A stretch of 64,000 nucleotides of DNA from Candidatus Thioglobus sp. GTDB lineage: Bacteria > Pseudomonadota > Gammaproteobacteria > PS1 > Pseudothioglobaceae. The stretch spans positions 1-64,000 of the forward strand of contig JAOMEO010000005.1 of assembly GCA_028345955.1 (NCBI GenBank). The letters are read 5' to 3'. The first letter of the stretch is position 1; each line of letters begins with the position of its first letter. A program made the translations under genes and the position numbers. Positions 44,243 through 54,954 of this stretch are shown here, piece by piece. Below the pieces are notes generated by a model. That model saw only the letters and a program-made list of their open reading frames with translations, did no database searches and was not told the DNA's origin.

Positions 44243-45278
44243 TGAAGTGCCTATTGATAAGTTCTAACGTTTTTTCACAATTTTTTGCAACAGAATAATC
44301 CAAAGATATTTGTTTATTTCTTTGTTTTTTTTCTTCCAAAAGACTGGGGTTATTCAATAAATTATCAATCTTTTTTATGACAGAAGAGTCTTTCGGATTT
44401 GACATTATAAACTCTTTATCAATAATTTCAGATGCGCCTGTTTGCTTGGTTGTAAATACTACACTACCATAGCACATTGCTTCAAGAACGACATTACCAA
44501 ATGGTTCATAATGTGAAGGAAAAAGAAAAATGTCACAAATATTAAAAAAATCAGATATATCTCTCCTTAGGCCAACTATTGTCACCCGATTTTCTAATGA
44601 TAAATCTTTGATTAATTTTTCATAATATCTAAAATTTTTTTCTTTACCAACTATAAATGCAACAAAATTCTTGTTATTTAATTGAGATAAAATTTGCAAA
44701 AATTCATCAACACCTTTTCTTTTATATCCGCTTCCTGCAAAAAGAATGATTGGTTGACCGGTCTTAATCTTAAATTCTTTAGTTAATTTAGAAAAAGAAC
44801 TTTGATAAGATTGTTTTTCCAAAATCTGAAAACCGTTATATATAATCTCTATTTTCGCTGGATCAATACCATAAGTCTTGACAATGTCTTGTCGAACCAT
44901 TTTTGAGTTAGCAATAATTACTTTGGCATTATTAAGGCAACGCCTTTCAATAAATAATAAAATTTTATGCAGAAGATTGAACTTTGATTTACTTACAATT
45001 TCCAAAAAAACTTTATGCACACCATCGCCAGCTCGATAAATATCAGGGCACAAAATTCGCTCTAAAGAAAAATATAATTTATTACCCTTAATAAAGGTGA
45101 CTTGTAAATTAAACAAAATAAGACGTAACCAAGATGGTAAAAAATTTGGGAAAATTGAATGAATTAATTGAAATTCTATTTTTAATTTTTTCAATTCATT
45201 TGTTAGTCTTGTCAGGTAAACCTCTGCCCCTCCGTAATAAATTGTCTTTTCACGAATAAAATATATTTTTTTCATCAT
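44235..45278 (-). CDS. GT4 LPS core glycosyltransferase, WaaG-like
   Basis: This is a 347-residue GT-B protein. YGGAEVYLTRLTNELKK is the GT4 N-terminus and CPDIYRAGDGVHKVFLE is the WaaG hallmark (YRAGDGVH). IIYNGFQ, FAGSGYKRKGVDEFLQIL and FLFPSHYEPFGNVVLEAMCY with the donor-binding Glu complete the fold. WaaG adds the first outer-core glucose. It starts with two Met codons, and the gene after it begins inside its last codons. Confidence 0.8.
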   Translation of the reverse strand: MMKKIYFIREKTIYYGGAEVYLTRLTNELKKLKIEFQLIHSIFPNFLPSWLRLILFNLQVTFIKGNKLYFSLERILCPDIYRAGDGVHKVFLEIVSKSKFNLLHKILLFIERRCLNNAKVIIANSKMVRQDIVKTYGIDPAKIEIIYNGFQILEKQSYQSSFSKLTKEFKIKTGQPIILFAGSGYKRKGVDEFLQILSQLNNKNFVAFIVGKEKNFRYYEKLIKDLSLENRVTIVGLRRDISDFFNICDIFLFPSHYEPFGNVVLEAMCYGSVVFTTKQTGASEIIDKEFIMSNPKDSSVIKKIDNLLNNPSLLEEKKQRNKQISLDYSVAKNCEKTLELINRHFND

Positions 45279-45285
45279 TTATTAC

Positions 45286-46350
45286 TCAAAGCATTGAGTC
45301 TAAAGCAAATCTAACTTTGTCATAGTCAATCAAGACCATACCTTTTGATTTCTTAACAGACTCTTCATAAAAAATATCATGATTCATCTTGGAGACCATA
45401 CAATGCGCTCCATTCATTTGAATCCCATCGATATCAAGGAATAGTTGTTTATTACTAGCATTGTTCCAAGGGCCCCATAACACTGGAAAACTAGCGCCAA
45501 AAATAGTTAAAACTGGTGTATTAACAGCAGCAGCAATATGCATAGGAGCAGTATCAATCCCAAAAAATAATTTTGACCTTGAGGATAAGCATGCTAAATG
45601 TTTTAATGTTAATTTACCAGATAAATTAATGGGTTTTATTTTACAAAGAGAAATGATTCGGTCAATCCTATCTAATTCTTTTTGAATGAAACCTCCTGTA
45701 ATGATGACTTTAAGGTTTTTTTCTTCTTCAAAATAATCAATAATTTTCGCCATTCTATCATCTTCCCAACATTTAAACATCCATCTAGACACGGGATGAA
45801 TATGAACAAAATCTTCAACACTATTTTCTCTTAAAATTTGATCGACTTCTTGATCGATATCGCTGGTCCAATGAATACTAACATCCTTACTGATAACTTC
45901 TTTTCCTAGGAGATTTACAAATTGCAGGTCTTTTTCAACGGTGTGCTGTATTTTTTTATCATTACCAAGATAATCAAAAATTTTAATTTTGGAAAGAATT
46001 CCCTTTCTAACAGGAAAACCTAATTTAATTTTAGCTTGACTTATCAATGCTAGAAAAGCACCTCTATCGCCTTCAGTTAAATTAATTACCATATCGTAAT
46101 GATGACGTATTTTACTGATAAATTTTATCTCTTCCCTCAATCGATCAATAATCCCGAGTTTTTTTATTCCGGATCTATCGTATTCGATGATTTTGTTAAT
46201 ATTGGGATTAAATGAAAGCATATGTACACACTCTTTATTTAATGCATAATCAATTGTTGAATCTGGATAATAATGCTTTAAATTATCAACCAAAGGAGTT
46301 GAGAGTAGAACATCTCCTATATGCCTAAATTTAATTATCAAAATTTTCAT
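45286..46350 (-). CDS. GT9 heptosyltransferase, WaaQ-like
   Basis: This is a 354-residue protein. MKILIIKFRHIGDVLLSTPL is a WaaQ-type start. FVHIHPVSRWMFKCWEDDRM and LFFGIDTAPMHIAAAVN with LTIFGASFPVLWGPW make the donor pocket. WaaQ adds the branch heptose III to the inner core. The window thus holds three GT9 genes (waaC, waaF and this one). The start lies inside the last codons of the upstream GT4 gene (20-base overlap). Confidence 0.82.
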   Translation of the reverse strand: MKILIIKFRHIGDVLLSTPLVDNLKHYYPDSTIDYALNKECVHMLSFNPNINKIIEYDRSGIKKLGIIDRLREEIKFISKIRHHYDMVINLTEGDRGAFLALISQAKIKLGFPVRKGILSKIKIFDYLGNDKKIQHTVEKDLQFVNLLGKEVISKDVSIHWTSDIDQEVDQILRENSVEDFVHIHPVSRWMFKCWEDDRMAKIIDYFEEEKNLKVIITGGFIQKELDRIDRIISLCKIKPINLSGKLTLKHLACLSSRSKLFFGIDTAPMHIAAAVNTPVLTIFGASFPVLWGPWNNASNKQLFLDIDGIQMNGAHCMVSKMNHDIFYEESVKKSKGMVLIDYDKVRFALDSML

Positions 46351-47614
46351 TTAGAAATTCTTTAAACTTGATAGCTCTAGCTTTCCAAGTATATTGTTTA
46401 GCAAAATCCTTCACATATTCACTATCAAAATTAACATCATCCAGAGCTTTAATAATAGCTTGAGCAAAAGATTTGGAATTTTCTGGAGAGGCATAGTAAA
46501 CTAAAGATTTGTCAATATTACTTTCTATTGAAGGAAGTTTAGAAACCACAACCTTTAATCCTGCACCCAAATATTCATAAAGTTTTAAAGGTGAAGTAAA
46601 TAACTCGCCATCAGCGTCATACTTATTAGAGAGTACTCCAATTTTAGAATTAGAAATATAATCATAAATTTTTTTATGTTCCACTCTATTAACAATTGTA
46701 ATACTACTAAAAACCTTTAGCTTTTTAGCTAAATCTCCATAATGTTTTTTCGTTTCTTCATTAGAACCAATTAAGACAGCATTAACATTACAATGATATT
46801 TGTGCTTAATAATTGATATAGCTTCAATAAGAATTTCTAAACCTTTCCATTTACTAAAATTACCGCTGTATATAATGTCATACTTTTCAACAAGATCTTG
46901 AGCTGGATAATTCCCAGCAATAATAATTTTAATTTTATCGCTAGATTCCTTATCAAACTTTGATACAGCCTCAACTAATAACTGCCAGCCCTTATGAACA
47001 TAAGTGCCAGCTATTGATACTAATACTAAATCACTTTTTGATATTCCAAATTTATTAATCAATTCATTCGATTTTGCTCTTGGCTGATAATATTGCAAAT
47101 CAATACCATTAATAATAACTGTGGTTTTTCTTTGCAATTTTCGATTTAATAATTTCTTATATTGGTAGTTTGATACAACAATAAGGTGGTCTGTGTACTT
47201 ATCATAAAGATTTTTAGTAAACCAATTCTGTTTAATTGGCAATGAATCATGCTTAGTCCTAACTATCTTATAATCAAAATTATAGAACCATTTGGATAGC
47301 ATAACAATCTTATGATCTGGCGTACCATTAGTATGAACAATATCAATTTGATTCTGCTTAATTAACTTTGCAAAAACTTTAACGTTTTTTAGAATATGGA
47401 AGAAATTCTTAGGCTTTGCGGGAAAGTCCACATCAAAGACCCTAGGTGAGAATTTCTTTTTTAAATCTTGATTTAGCTTGCTATTTTTCGGTACAGCAAT
47501 GAAAATATTTAAACTAGAACTATGCAACTTAGAAAGATTATTAAATAAATAAGTTAGATAAGTTGTGTGTCCACCTCCATTTCCAGGGTGAAAATTAGTA
47601 TATAGAATATTCAT
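46331..47614 (-). CDS. GT4 glycosyltransferase with apparent internal duplication
   Basis: This is a 427-residue GT-B protein, about 50-60 residues longer than usual for GT4. The N-terminal domain is normal (NGGGHTTYLTYLF, IVHTNGTPDH, VIINGIDL). Then two donor-domain starts appear in succession: LVSIAGTYVHKGWQLLVEAV and, 55 residues later, IIYSGNFSKWKGLEILIEAI. In a normal GT4 only one 'G...KG...L..A' block occurs. The C-terminus (SPLKLYEYLGAGLKVVVSKL) is complete, so it is probably active. It shares a TAATG junction with the next upstream GT4. Confidence 0.78.
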   Translation of the reverse strand: MNILYTNFHPGNGGGHTTYLTYLFNNLSKLHSSSLNIFIAVPKNSKLNQDLKKKFSPRVFDVDFPAKPKNFFHILKNVKVFAKLIKQNQIDIVHTNGTPDHKIVMLSKWFYNFDYKIVRTKHDSLPIKQNWFTKNLYDKYTDHLIVVSNYQYKKLLNRKLQRKTTVIINGIDLQYYQPRAKSNELINKFGISKSDLVLVSIAGTYVHKGWQLLVEAVSKFDKESSDKIKIIIAGNYPAQDLVEKYDIIYSGNFSKWKGLEILIEAISIIKHKYHCNVNAVLIGSNEETKKHYGDLAKKLKVFSSITIVNRVEHKKIYDYISNSKIGVLSNKYDADGELFTSPLKLYEYLGAGLKVVVSKLPSIESNIDKSLVYYASPENSKSFAQAIIKALDDVNFDSEYVKDFAKQYTWKARAIKFKEFLNENFDN

Positions 47615-48717
47615 TATTGATTCAGATAGAAATATACTTTCATTAATTTTTCAACCATTTTTTCTTTAGAAAAGTTTCGTAAAATAAACTCTCTTGAGTT
47701 TTTCTGATATTTTTCTCGCAAATTATTGTTATTAATTAATTGATTACAAGCAATATTTAGTTGATCCTGACTATCCTTATCCACAAGCATAAAATTATCC
47801 TCAGAATACAAATCCCTTATACTGCCAGCATCAGTAGATAGAACCGCAACCTCCATAAGTAAAGCTTGCATCACAGACTGAGGAACTCCTTCACCACTAT
47901 CTGACGCAAGTATAAAAATATCCAAGGCCTTAATCAATTCAGGCACATTATCGATATGACCAAGCATGGAAATATTTTCATTCAATCCAAAATTTGTAAT
48001 CATTTCAGAAATCATTTCTCTTTGTGGCCCCTCTCCTGCAATTAGAATTTTGATTTTTATAGCAGGATTTTCGTTAATTACATAACGTATCATTTTGATA
48101 AACCTGTCATACCTCTTGAAGCGACGTAAAACAGCCACCGTACCAATAACAATTTGGTCCTCATTCAAATTAAATAAATCACGGCAAACCTTCCTATTGT
48201 ATTTATATGGATCATAGATATCGCAGTTAATACCAGTTGGTATAGATTCAATTTTTTCAGGCTTAATTCTGTTGAACTTAATCATTTCTGATCTAATACT
48301 TTCACCTGTTGTAATGATATAATCTGCTAGTTCGTTAATAAAATTAGTACGAGATGAATTTATGCGATTAGATAAATGTCTTGTTCTAATAAATTTTATG
48401 CCAGCTAATTTTGCTGCTAAACCACCAACCCAAGTATCTTTTCCACTGTGAGTATTCACAAAATTAATATCATTGTCTCTAATAATTTTCCTAAGGTTAA
48501 ATAAGGTTTTAATATCAGTATTTCCTTTGAAAGAGAGGGTAAAAACTTTAATTTCATTTTCTTGAGCTTTTTGTTTAATAATCGAGTGATCGCGACAAGC
48601 AAGAAAAACTTCTATCCCTGTCTTACGAACTGCAATCATTTCAGTAATAATACGAATTTCTTGACCACCCCAACCATCAGACCATTCAGTATGGAGTACT
48701 CTCATTGTTTTACTCAT
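47614..48717 (-). CDS. GT4 glycosyltransferase of the LPS core cluster
   Basis: This is a 367-residue protein; an internal Met at codon 5 (MRVLHTEWSDG) could be the true start. GWGGQEIRIITEMIAVR binds acceptor and donor phosphate, SIPTGINCDIYDP precedes the donor domain, and IGTVAVLRRFKRYDRFIKMI with ILASDSGEGVPQSVMQALLM carries the E-x7-E motif (Glu in GEGV). The acceptor sugar is unknown. It is in tandem with another GT4 and a waaE-like GT2, so an outer-core hexose transfer is likely. Confidence 0.8.
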   Translation of the reverse strand: MSKTMRVLHTEWSDGWGGQEIRIITEMIAVRKTGIEVFLACRDHSIIKQKAQENEIKVFTLSFKGNTDIKTLFNLRKIIRDNDINFVNTHSGKDTWVGGLAAKLAGIKFIRTRHLSNRINSSRTNFINELADYIITTGESIRSEMIKFNRIKPEKIESIPTGINCDIYDPYKYNRKVCRDLFNLNEDQIVIGTVAVLRRFKRYDRFIKMIRYVINENPAIKIKILIAGEGPQREMISEMITNFGLNENISMLGHIDNVPELIKALDIFILASDSGEGVPQSVMQALLMEVAVLSTDAGSIRDLYSEDNFMLVDKDSQDQLNIACNQLINNNNLREKYQKNSREFILRNFSKEKMVEKLMKVYFYLNQ

Positions 48718-48736
48718 TTATCAAAAGGAGGAATTT

Positions 48737-49441
48737 TCACTTACTATATTTCCAAAAAGTATACTTTGCATAAATTTTAGCAATAATATAGCCATGCCAA
48801 CCATCTAGAAAGCCTAGTTTTATAAAGTAGAGCTTAAAAAATGTCCAACATGGATTAGCAACAGCTTTTACAATATTTTTTTTCTTATTGCTGAGTGTCG
48901 AATAATATCTTTGTTTATTAATAAATTCATCAACATTGTTATAAGCTAAATGAATCATGTGATTTTTTAATTTAGCAACCTTGCCTTCTATTTGAACACT
49001 CTCATGAACTGGGGCATTATTAAATCTTCCTTTAGTTCGATTAAATAATCGGATACTATAGTCTGGATAAAGACCGCAAGTTTTTATATCTTTACCAAAA
49101 AAATTATTTAATCTACCCACAAAATAACCATCAAAAGCAGGTGCTTTCAATATATCTATAATTTCTGAACACAATTTAGGAGGAATTCTCTCGTCAGAAT
49201 CTAGAACAAATACCCAATCATTAGTTGCTAAATCAACGGCACTATTTTTTTGAGGACCAAAACCTAACCAAGCTTGATTTTCGACTCTAACACCTAATTT
49301 TTTTGCAATTTTACAGGTAGCATCAGTAGAACCACTATCAAGCAATAAAACCTCATCTGCAAAATCAGCAGACTTGATAGCGTCTTCAATAAATTTCTCT
49401 TCATTTTTTGCAATGATTACAACGGAAAGTGGATTACTCAT
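48737..49441 (-). CDS. GT2 LPS core glucosyltransferase, WaaE/KdtX-like
   Basis: This is a 234-residue GT-A protein. LSVVIIAKNEEKFIEDAIKS is the UDP-sugar-binding start, LLLDSGSTDATCKIA and WVFVLDSDERIPPKL provide the DxD-like metal site, and APVHESVQIEGKV fits the WaaE group. WaaE adds a beta-1,4-glucose to heptose I. The final 40 residues are aromatic and hydrophobic, for membrane contact. It is first in the minus-strand core-transferase run and diverges from gmhB. Confidence 0.82.
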   Translation of the reverse strand: MSNPLSVVIIAKNEEKFIEDAIKSADFADEVLLLDSGSTDATCKIAKKLGVRVENQAWLGFGPQKNSAVDLATNDWVFVLDSDERIPPKLCSEIIDILKAPAFDGYFVGRLNNFFGKDIKTCGLYPDYSIRLFNRTKGRFNNAPVHESVQIEGKVAKLKNHMIHLAYNNVDEFINKQRYYSTLSNKKKNIVKAVANPCWTFFKLYFIKLGFLDGWHGYIIAKIYAKYTFWKYSK

Positions 49442-49472
49442 CTAAAATAAAAATAAATGCATTTAAATTGAT

Positions 49473-49478
49473 TATACT
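49473..49478 (+). promoter_or_regulatory. possible -10 box for gmhB
   Basis: TATACT lies 12 bases before the gmhB ATG in the 48-base divergent gap. No convincing -35 box is visible, so the call is weak. Confidence 0.25.
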
Positions 49479-49489
49479 CACCTTGTTTT

Positions 49490-50017
49490 ATGACTATAAA
49501 AACAATTTTTTTAGACCGTGACGGAGTAATAAACAAAGAAGTTGGATACCTTTATAGAGTAACTGACTTTATATTTATTCAAGGTGTTTTTGATGCTTGT
49601 CTATATTTTCAGAATTTAAATTACAAAATCATAATTATTTCAAACCAATCGGGAATTGCTAGAGGGTTTTTCAATGAAAATGACTACCTTAAGCTCACTG
49701 AATGGATGTTAGGTCAATTTAATAATAATGGTATAAAAATCCTTGATACATTTTATTGTCCACATAGTCCAAAGTCTCATTGTGAATGCAGAAAACCTAA
49801 ACCTGGTATGCTTATTGAAGCTAAAAATAAATATAATATTAGTATGAAGGACTCTTGGATGATAGGCGACAAAGAGACAGATCTAGAAGCAGCAAATCTT
49901 GCGGGAATTACTAATACAATATTAGTTAGAAGTGGTCATCTAATTGATGAATCTAATTCTAACTCAATGTTTACAATTGATTCAATCAGACAATCAAAAG
50001 AAGTAATCAAAACCTAA
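49490..50017 (+). CDS. gmhB: D-glycero-beta-D-manno-heptose-1,7-bisphosphate 7-phosphatase
   Basis: This is a 175-residue HAD phosphatase. [17 protein letters not shown] has the catalytic Dx[15 protein letters not shown] is motif II, and [19 protein letters not shown] has the zinc-binding Cys/His cluster and motif III Lys typical of Gmh[13 protein letters not shown] is motif IV. It completes the ADP-heptose route with hldE, hldD and gmhA, although it lies 8 kb from them on its own. The 3' end overlaps the convergent epimerase gene by 4 bases. Confidence 0.9.
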   Translation: MTIKTIFLDRDGVINKEVGYLYRVTDFIFIQGVFDACLYFQNLNYKIIIISNQSGIARGFFNENDYLKLTEWMLGQFNNNGIKILDTFYCPHSPKSHCECRKPKPGMLIEAKNKYNISMKDSWMIGDKETDLEAANLAGITNTILVRSGHLIDESNSNSMFTIDSIRQSKEVIKT

Positions 50018-51021
50018 GTATTATAATAATCCTTATACCATTCAACAAATTTTGCTACCCCTTGATTAATAGTTGTTGATGGTTTGTAGTCAAAGTCTCT
50101 AACTAAATCCGCTACGTCTGCATAGGTATCAGGAACATCTCCAAGTTGAAGTGGCAATAGTTCTTTATCTGCCTTAATTCCTAGAGCATCCTCAATAGCT
50201 TTAATATAATCCAATAGTTCTACAGGTGAATTGTTTCCTATATTATAAATTCGCCAAGGAGCAACGGAAGAGCCAGAATCTGGATAATCACTATCCCAAT
50301 TTGGATTTGGCATTGCAGGTTGATCCAATACGCGTATAACACCCTCTACGATATCATCAATGTATGTAAAATCTCTTCGATGCTTTCCATAATTAAATAC
50401 TTGAATTTTTTCTCCCGCCAAAATTGATTTTGTAAATTTTTGCAAAGCCATATCTGGCCTATCCCACGGACCATAAACAGTAAAAAATCTTAAACCCGTT
50501 GTTGGTAAATTAAACAAATGGCTATAGGTATGAGCCATAAGTTCATTGGACTTTTTACTAGCTGCATATAAGCTAATAGGATGGTCAACATTGTCATGTA
50601 CAGAAAAGGGGATTTTAGTGTTCGAACCATAAACTGAGCTACTCGATGCATAAACGAGATGACGTACATTGCCATATCTACAACCCTCTAGAATATGTCC
50701 AAAACCAACCATATTTGTCTTAATATATTTTAGTGGATTTTCGATAGAATAACGAATACCAGCCTGAGCTGCTAGATTTACTACACTATCAAACTGATGT
50801 TCATTAAATAGCTCCTCAACAGCTTTTTGATCCTCAATATCCATATTAATATGGCTATAGTTCTGATGTTTGATATGACGAGAAAGTCTAGATTCTTTAA
50901 GTCTAGGATCATAATAGTCATTATGATTATCGATTCCAATTACTTTATCACCCCTATCCAATAGCTTTAGTGAAAGAGCAGAACCAATAAAACCAGCAGA
51001 ACCTGTTACTAATGTTTTCAT
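50014..51021 (-). CDS. UDP-glucuronate 4-epimerase-like SDR
   Basis: This is a 335-residue extended [22 protein letters not shown] (4-22), [19 protein letters not shown], which is a hallmark of UDP-GlcA 4-epimerases, [46 protein letters not shown] and [14 protein letters not shown] are all present. It would interconvert UDP-GlcA and UDP-GalA. UDP-GlcA is the product of the next upstream gene, ugd. Both supply uronic acid for LPS or capsule. Confidence 0.86.
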   Translation of the reverse strand: MKTLVTGSAGFIGSALSLKLLDRGDKVIGIDNHNDYYDPRLKESRLSRHIKHQNYSHINMDIEDQKAVEELFNEHQFDSVVNLAAQAGIRYSIENPLKYIKTNMVGFGHILEGCRYGNVRHLVYASSSSVYGSNTKIPFSVHDNVDHPISLYAASKKSNELMAHTYSHLFNLPTTGLRFFTVYGPWDRPDMALQKFTKSILAGEKIQVFNYGKHRRDFTYIDDIVEGVIRVLDQPAMPNPNWDSDYPDSGSSVAPWRIYNIGNNSPVELLDYIKAIEDALGIKADKELLPLQLGDVPDTYADVADLVRDFDYKPSTTINQGVAKFVEWYKDYYNT

Positions 51022-51030
51022 ATAATTATC

Positions 51031-52194
51031 TTAATCAGAGTGAAATATATCACGTGTATAAACTTTACTTTGGACATCTCTTATTTCATCGGTCATTCTA
51101 TTAGCAATAATAAGATCAGATAGTGTTTTAAACCTTTTTAAATCATCAATCACTTTTGAATTAAAGAACTCTTCCTCAAGTAAGGGCTCATAAACTATAA
51201 CTTCTATACCCTTTGCCTTAATACGCTTCATAATTCCTTGAACAGACGATGATCTTAAATTGTCAGAACCACTTTTCATAACCAATCGATAAATGCCAAC
51301 GACTTTAGGATTTTTCTTAATTATTGAATTTGCAATAAAATTCTTTCTAGTAGAGTTTGCATCTACAATTGAATGAATTAGATTGTTAGGTACATCCTTA
51401 TAGTTTGCCAGTAACTGCTTTGTATCTTTTGGCAAACAATAACCGCCATAACCAAAGGAAGGGTTATTGTAATGGGAACCAATACGCGGATCCATACCAA
51501 CACCTTTAATGATTTGTTTACTATCTAAACCATGAACTTCTGCAAAAGAATCTAATTCATTAAAATAAGCTATCCGCATTGCTAGATAGGTATTCGAGAA
51601 TAACTTAACTGCCTCGGCTTCAGTTGAACTTGTTATTAGTACATCAATATCCTCTTTTAGTGAGCCTTCTATCATTAATTTGGCTAAGGCCTTTCCTTGT
51701 TTAGACTTTTTACCAATAATGATCCGAGAAGGATAAAGATTATCATAAAGAGCATTTCCTTCTCTTAAAAATTCGGGTGAGAAGATAATATTTTCATAAT
51801 TCAATTGCTTCCTTATACTCTTGGTATAACCAACGGGAACGGTTGATTTAATAACAATGACTGCTCTTGAATTGATCCTGATAGCATCTTTAATAACTGA
51901 TTCAACTGATTTTGTATTAAAGTAGTTGGTTTCGGGGTCATAATTAGTCGGCGTTGCTACAAACACATAATCTGCATTTAAATACGCTTCTTCTTTACTT
52001 AAAGTTGCTGTTAAGTTGAGATTTTTACTTGATAAATAATCTTCAATTTCATTATCTAGTATAGGTGAAATTCTTTTGTTTATTTGAGTAACTCTTGTAG
52101 GGATAATATCGAGTGCAATCACTTCATGATTTTGAGATAACAAAATAGCATTAGAAAGACCTACATAACCAACCCCTACTACGGCAATTTTCAT
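51031..52194 (-). CDS. ugd: UDP-glucose 6-dehydrogenase
   Basis: This is a 387-residue protein of the short Ugd class. [19 protein letters not shown] is the NAD site, [20 protein letters not shown] and [15 protein letters not shown] are family motifs, [21 protein letters not shown] is the hinge. [19 protein letters not shown] carries the catalytic Cys. It oxidises UDP-glucose to UDP-glucuronate. Its ATG overlaps the waaC stop by 4 bases, and the 4-epimerase gene follows 9 bases on. Confidence 0.9.
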   Translation of the reverse strand: MKIAVVGVGYVGLSNAILLSQNHEVIALDIIPTRVTQINKRISPILDNEIEDYLSSKNLNLTATLSKEEAYLNADYVFVATPTNYDPETNYFNTKSVESVIKDAIRINSRAVIVIKSTVPVGYTKSIRKQLNYENIIFSPEFLREGNALYDNLYPSRIIIGKKSKQGKALAKLMIEGSLKEDIDVLITSSTEAEAVKLFSNTYLAMRIAYFNELDSFAEVHGLDSKQIIKGVGMDPRIGSHYNNPSFGYGGYCLPKDTKQLLANYKDVPNNLIHSIVDANSTRKNFIANSIIKKNPKVVGIYRLVMKSGSDNLRSSSVQGIMKRIKAKGIEVIVYEPLLEEEFFNSKVIDDLKRFKTLSDLIIANRMTDEIRDVQSKVYTRDIFHSD

Positions 52195-53180
52195 ATATTT
52201 TTCCTCAGTAAAACATTAGCTATTTTAATGATATCATTTACCTTTATTTCTTGAATTGAAAAGTCATTTTTATCTAATTTAAAGTGATTAACTTTCGAAC
52301 TTGATTTGAGTACTTTGTTAATTGGAGTTTGGTACACTCTGGTAATTGGTGTTGGCCCAAAAAGCGTAATCGAAGGCTTATTTAATGCCCAAGCCATATG
52401 CGTTGGTCCAGTATCGTTTCCAATCACAAGGCTAGAATTCAAAACAACATGTTTTAAATCATCTATAGTTAATTTGGGCATTACCTCAATAAAATTTGAT
52501 TGAACACTCATCCAATTAGCTTTTTTTCTCTCTAGTTCATTACCCCATAAAACTAGGCAAATCTTATTTAATGATTGAGCAACTTTAATAAATTTTTCTT
52601 TAGGATAGTTTCTATTCTCCCAAGTTGAACCAATTACAAATACAACATAGGGCTTATCTGGAATTCTAACTTTAGATGAAGAAAACAAAAATATATTCTT
52701 ATTAATAAGCTCATCCCCTAATACCTTTATATTTAAAGCGTGATAAATTAACGAAATATATCTTTCGATAGTATTTTCATCATAACCAATAGAAACTTTT
52801 TGACTATATAAATAAGATGCTAATGGTTCTCTTATCGAATTTTTGTCAAATCCAACCGTCTTAACACCCTTCATTAATTTTGTCACAATAGCTGACTTAA
52901 CTAGGCCTTGGGCATCGATTATTAAATCATATTTTCCGTATTTTCTTACTTTTATTAATTCTTTCAAAAAAATTTTTAGAGATTTTTGTTTTTTTGCTGC
53001 ATTAAGGTTGACAGCGTGAATTTGATTAATATGAGGATTATTCTCTAGAACACTTTGAAATCTCTTGTCTACAATCCAATCTATTTCTGAATCAGGATAA
53101 TGTTTTTTAACAAATTGTAGAACAACCATAGCATGAACTATATCACCTAACGCCGATAGTTTAACTATTGCTATTTTCAT
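52191..53180 (-). CDS. waaC: ADP-heptose:LPS heptosyltransferase I (GT9)
   Basis: This is a 329-residue GT9 enzyme. [20 protein letters not shown] is the WaaC signature (SxLGDvvHa). [36 protein letters not shown] and [19 protein letters not shown] with [12 protein letters not shown] form the active site. It adds heptose I to Kdo2-lipid A. It begins the minus-strand run waaC-ugd-epimerase and diverges from glnS. Confidence 0.88.
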   Translation of the reverse strand: MKIAIVKLSALGDIVHAMVVLQFVKKHYPDSEIDWIVDKRFQSVLENNPHINQIHAVNLNAAKKQKSLKIFLKELIKVRKYGKYDLIIDAQGLVKSAIVTKLMKGVKTVGFDKNSIREPLASYLYSQKVSIGYDENTIERYISLIYHALNIKVLGDELINKNIFLFSSSKVRIPDKPYVVFVIGSTWENRNYPKEKFIKVAQSLNKICLVLWGNELERKKANWMSVQSNFIEVMPKLTIDDLKHVVLNSSLVIGNDTGPTHMAWALNKPSITLFGPTPITRVYQTPINKVLKSSSKVNHFKLDKNDFSIQEIKVNDIIKIANVLLRKNI

Positions 53181-53241
53181 GAAAAACTATTTTACTATGG
53201 CATTTACAATCAAAGCTCTTGATATTAAATTCAAGGATTAA

Positions 53242-53250
53242 TGATATAAT
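53242..53250 (+). promoter_or_regulatory. extended -10 promoter for glnS
   Basis: TGATATAAT is an extended -10 box (TGnTATAAT), 36 bases before the glnS ATG. TTGATA at 53219-53224 is too far (20 bases) for a standard -35. A small inverted repeat, CTTGA/TCAAG, lies just upstream. Confidence 0.5.
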
Positions 53251-53286
53251 TTATATCGCTTTTATTACTGCCAGAAATAAACCAAA

Positions 53287-54954
53287 ATGAATTCAGAAGA
53301 CGCAGATAAAAAATCAACAAATTTTATCCGTAATATTATTAACGAAGATTTATCTTCTGGTAAACATAAATCTGTTATAACTCGCTTTCCACCCGAACCA
53401 AATGGTTATCTTCATATCGGACATGCAAAGTCAATTTGCCTTAATTTCGGAACAGCAAAAAATTATGGTGGTTTTTGTAATCTTAGGTTTGATGACACCA
53501 ATCCTGCTAAAGAAGATGTGGAATATGTAGATTCTATAAAAAAAGATGTAAGTTGGTTAGGTTTTGAGTGGCATGGTAAAGTTAAATACAGCTCAGACTA
53601 TTTCGAAAAATTTTATAAATACGCAACAGAACTTGTTAGTAAAGGCTTAGCCTATGTTTGTTTTTTAAGTTATGATGAATCGAGAGAGTATCGCGGTACT
53701 CTTACAAAATCTGGGAAAAATAGTCCATATCGTGACACTCCAATTGAAAAAAACTTAGATCTTTTTAAGCAAATGAAAGAAGGTGGATTCAAAGAGGGTG
53801 AATGCGTCCTTCGAGGAAAGATTGATATGTCCTCAAGTTTCATGTGTATGCGAGACCCTGTATTTTATCGTGTTCGCTTTGATAGCCACCATCAGACAGA
53901 CAACCAGTGGTGTATTTACCCAATGTATGACTTTGCCCACTGCCTTGGGGATGCTATTGAAGGAGTAACACATTCTCTATGTACTTTAGAATTTCAAGAT
54001 AACCGCAGAATTTATGATTGGATATTGAATAATTTAGATGAATTTAATATACCAAATAGACCTCAACAGTATGAGTTTTCACGTCTAAATCTTGAATATA
54101 CAATTATGTCAAAAAGAAAACTTCAAAAACTAGTTGAAAATAAGCTTGTATCAGGCTGGAATGACCCAAGAATGCCAACTCTATCAGGCTTGCGTCGTCG
54201 TGGCTATACACCTGCTTCAATCAGAAATTTTGCACAACGTATTGGAATTTCAAAAGTTGATAGTGTTATTGATGTTGGAATTCTTGAAGCTTCAATTAGA
54301 GATGATCTTAATGTTGTTGCTCCTAGAACAATGGCTGTATTAAATCCGATTAAATTAGTGATTGAAAACTATCCTGAAAATAAATTAGAAACTCTTCAAG
54401 CACTAATTCACCCTCAAAATGAAGAAATGGGTAAACGAGATATTTTCTTTAGTCGTGAGTTATATATCGATAAAGAGGACTTCTTGGAAAAATCACCTAA
54501 CAATAAATATAAACGTTTAACATTGGATAAAGAGGTACGTTTAAGAAATTCTTATGTAATTAAAGCTAATCGTATTGAATACGATGAAAATGCTGATGTG
54601 TCTACCGTATATTGCACTTACGACCCTGAAACACTTGGTAAAAACCCCCCTGATGGACGTAAAATTAAAGGTGTCATTCACTTTGTTGAAGCGAGTAAAT
54701 CAATAGAAGCTGAGTTTAGAATTTATGACCGACTATTTTTAAATCCTAATCCAGGAAGTTTCGAAAATCTATCTTCTGCCATAAATCCTAAATCTATTAA
54801 AATTAGAAAAGGGTTTGTTGAACCAGATATGCTTCATGCAAAGCCTGAAATATCTTATCAATTTGAACGAGAAGGTTATTTTTGTCGCGACAATCAATCC
54901 GACGGTCTAGTTTTTAACAAAACAGTTGGACTCAGGGATACTTGGAATCAATAG
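53287..54954 (+). CDS. glnS: glutaminyl-tRNA synthetase
   Basis: This is a 555-residue class I synthetase. [16 protein letters not shown] contains the HIGH motif, [19 protein letters not shown] the ATP/Gln site, and [14 protein letters not shown] the MSK loop. The two C-terminal beta-barrels that read the anticodon end at [15 protein letters not shown], as in E. coli GlnS. It charges tRNA-Gln. Presence of glnS fits a gamma- or betaproteobacterium. It converges on surE with a 7-base overlap. Confidence 0.95.
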   Translation: MNSEDADKKSTNFIRNIINEDLSSGKHKSVITRFPPEPNGYLHIGHAKSICLNFGTAKNYGGFCNLRFDDTNPAKEDVEYVDSIKKDVSWLGFEWHGKVKYSSDYFEKFYKYATELVSKGLAYVCFLSYDESREYRGTLTKSGKNSPYRDTPIEKNLDLFKQMKEGGFKEGECVLRGKIDMSSSFMCMRDPVFYRVRFDSHHQTDNQWCIYPMYDFAHCLGDAIEGVTHSLCTLEFQDNRRIYDWILNNLDEFNIPNRPQQYEFSRLNLEYTIMSKRKLQKLVENKLVSGWNDPRMPTLSGLRRRGYTPASIRNFAQRIGISKVDSVIDVGILEASIRDDLNVVAPRTMAVLNPIKLVIENYPENKLETLQALIHPQNEEMGKRDIFFSRELYIDKEDFLEKSPNNKYKRLTLDKEVRLRNSYVIKANRIEYDENADVSTVYCTYDPETLGKNPPDGRKIKGVIHFVEASKSIEAEFRIYDRLFLNPNPGSFENLSSAINPKSIKIRKGFVEPDMLHAKPEISYQFEREGYFCRDNQSDGLVFNKTVGLRDTWNQ

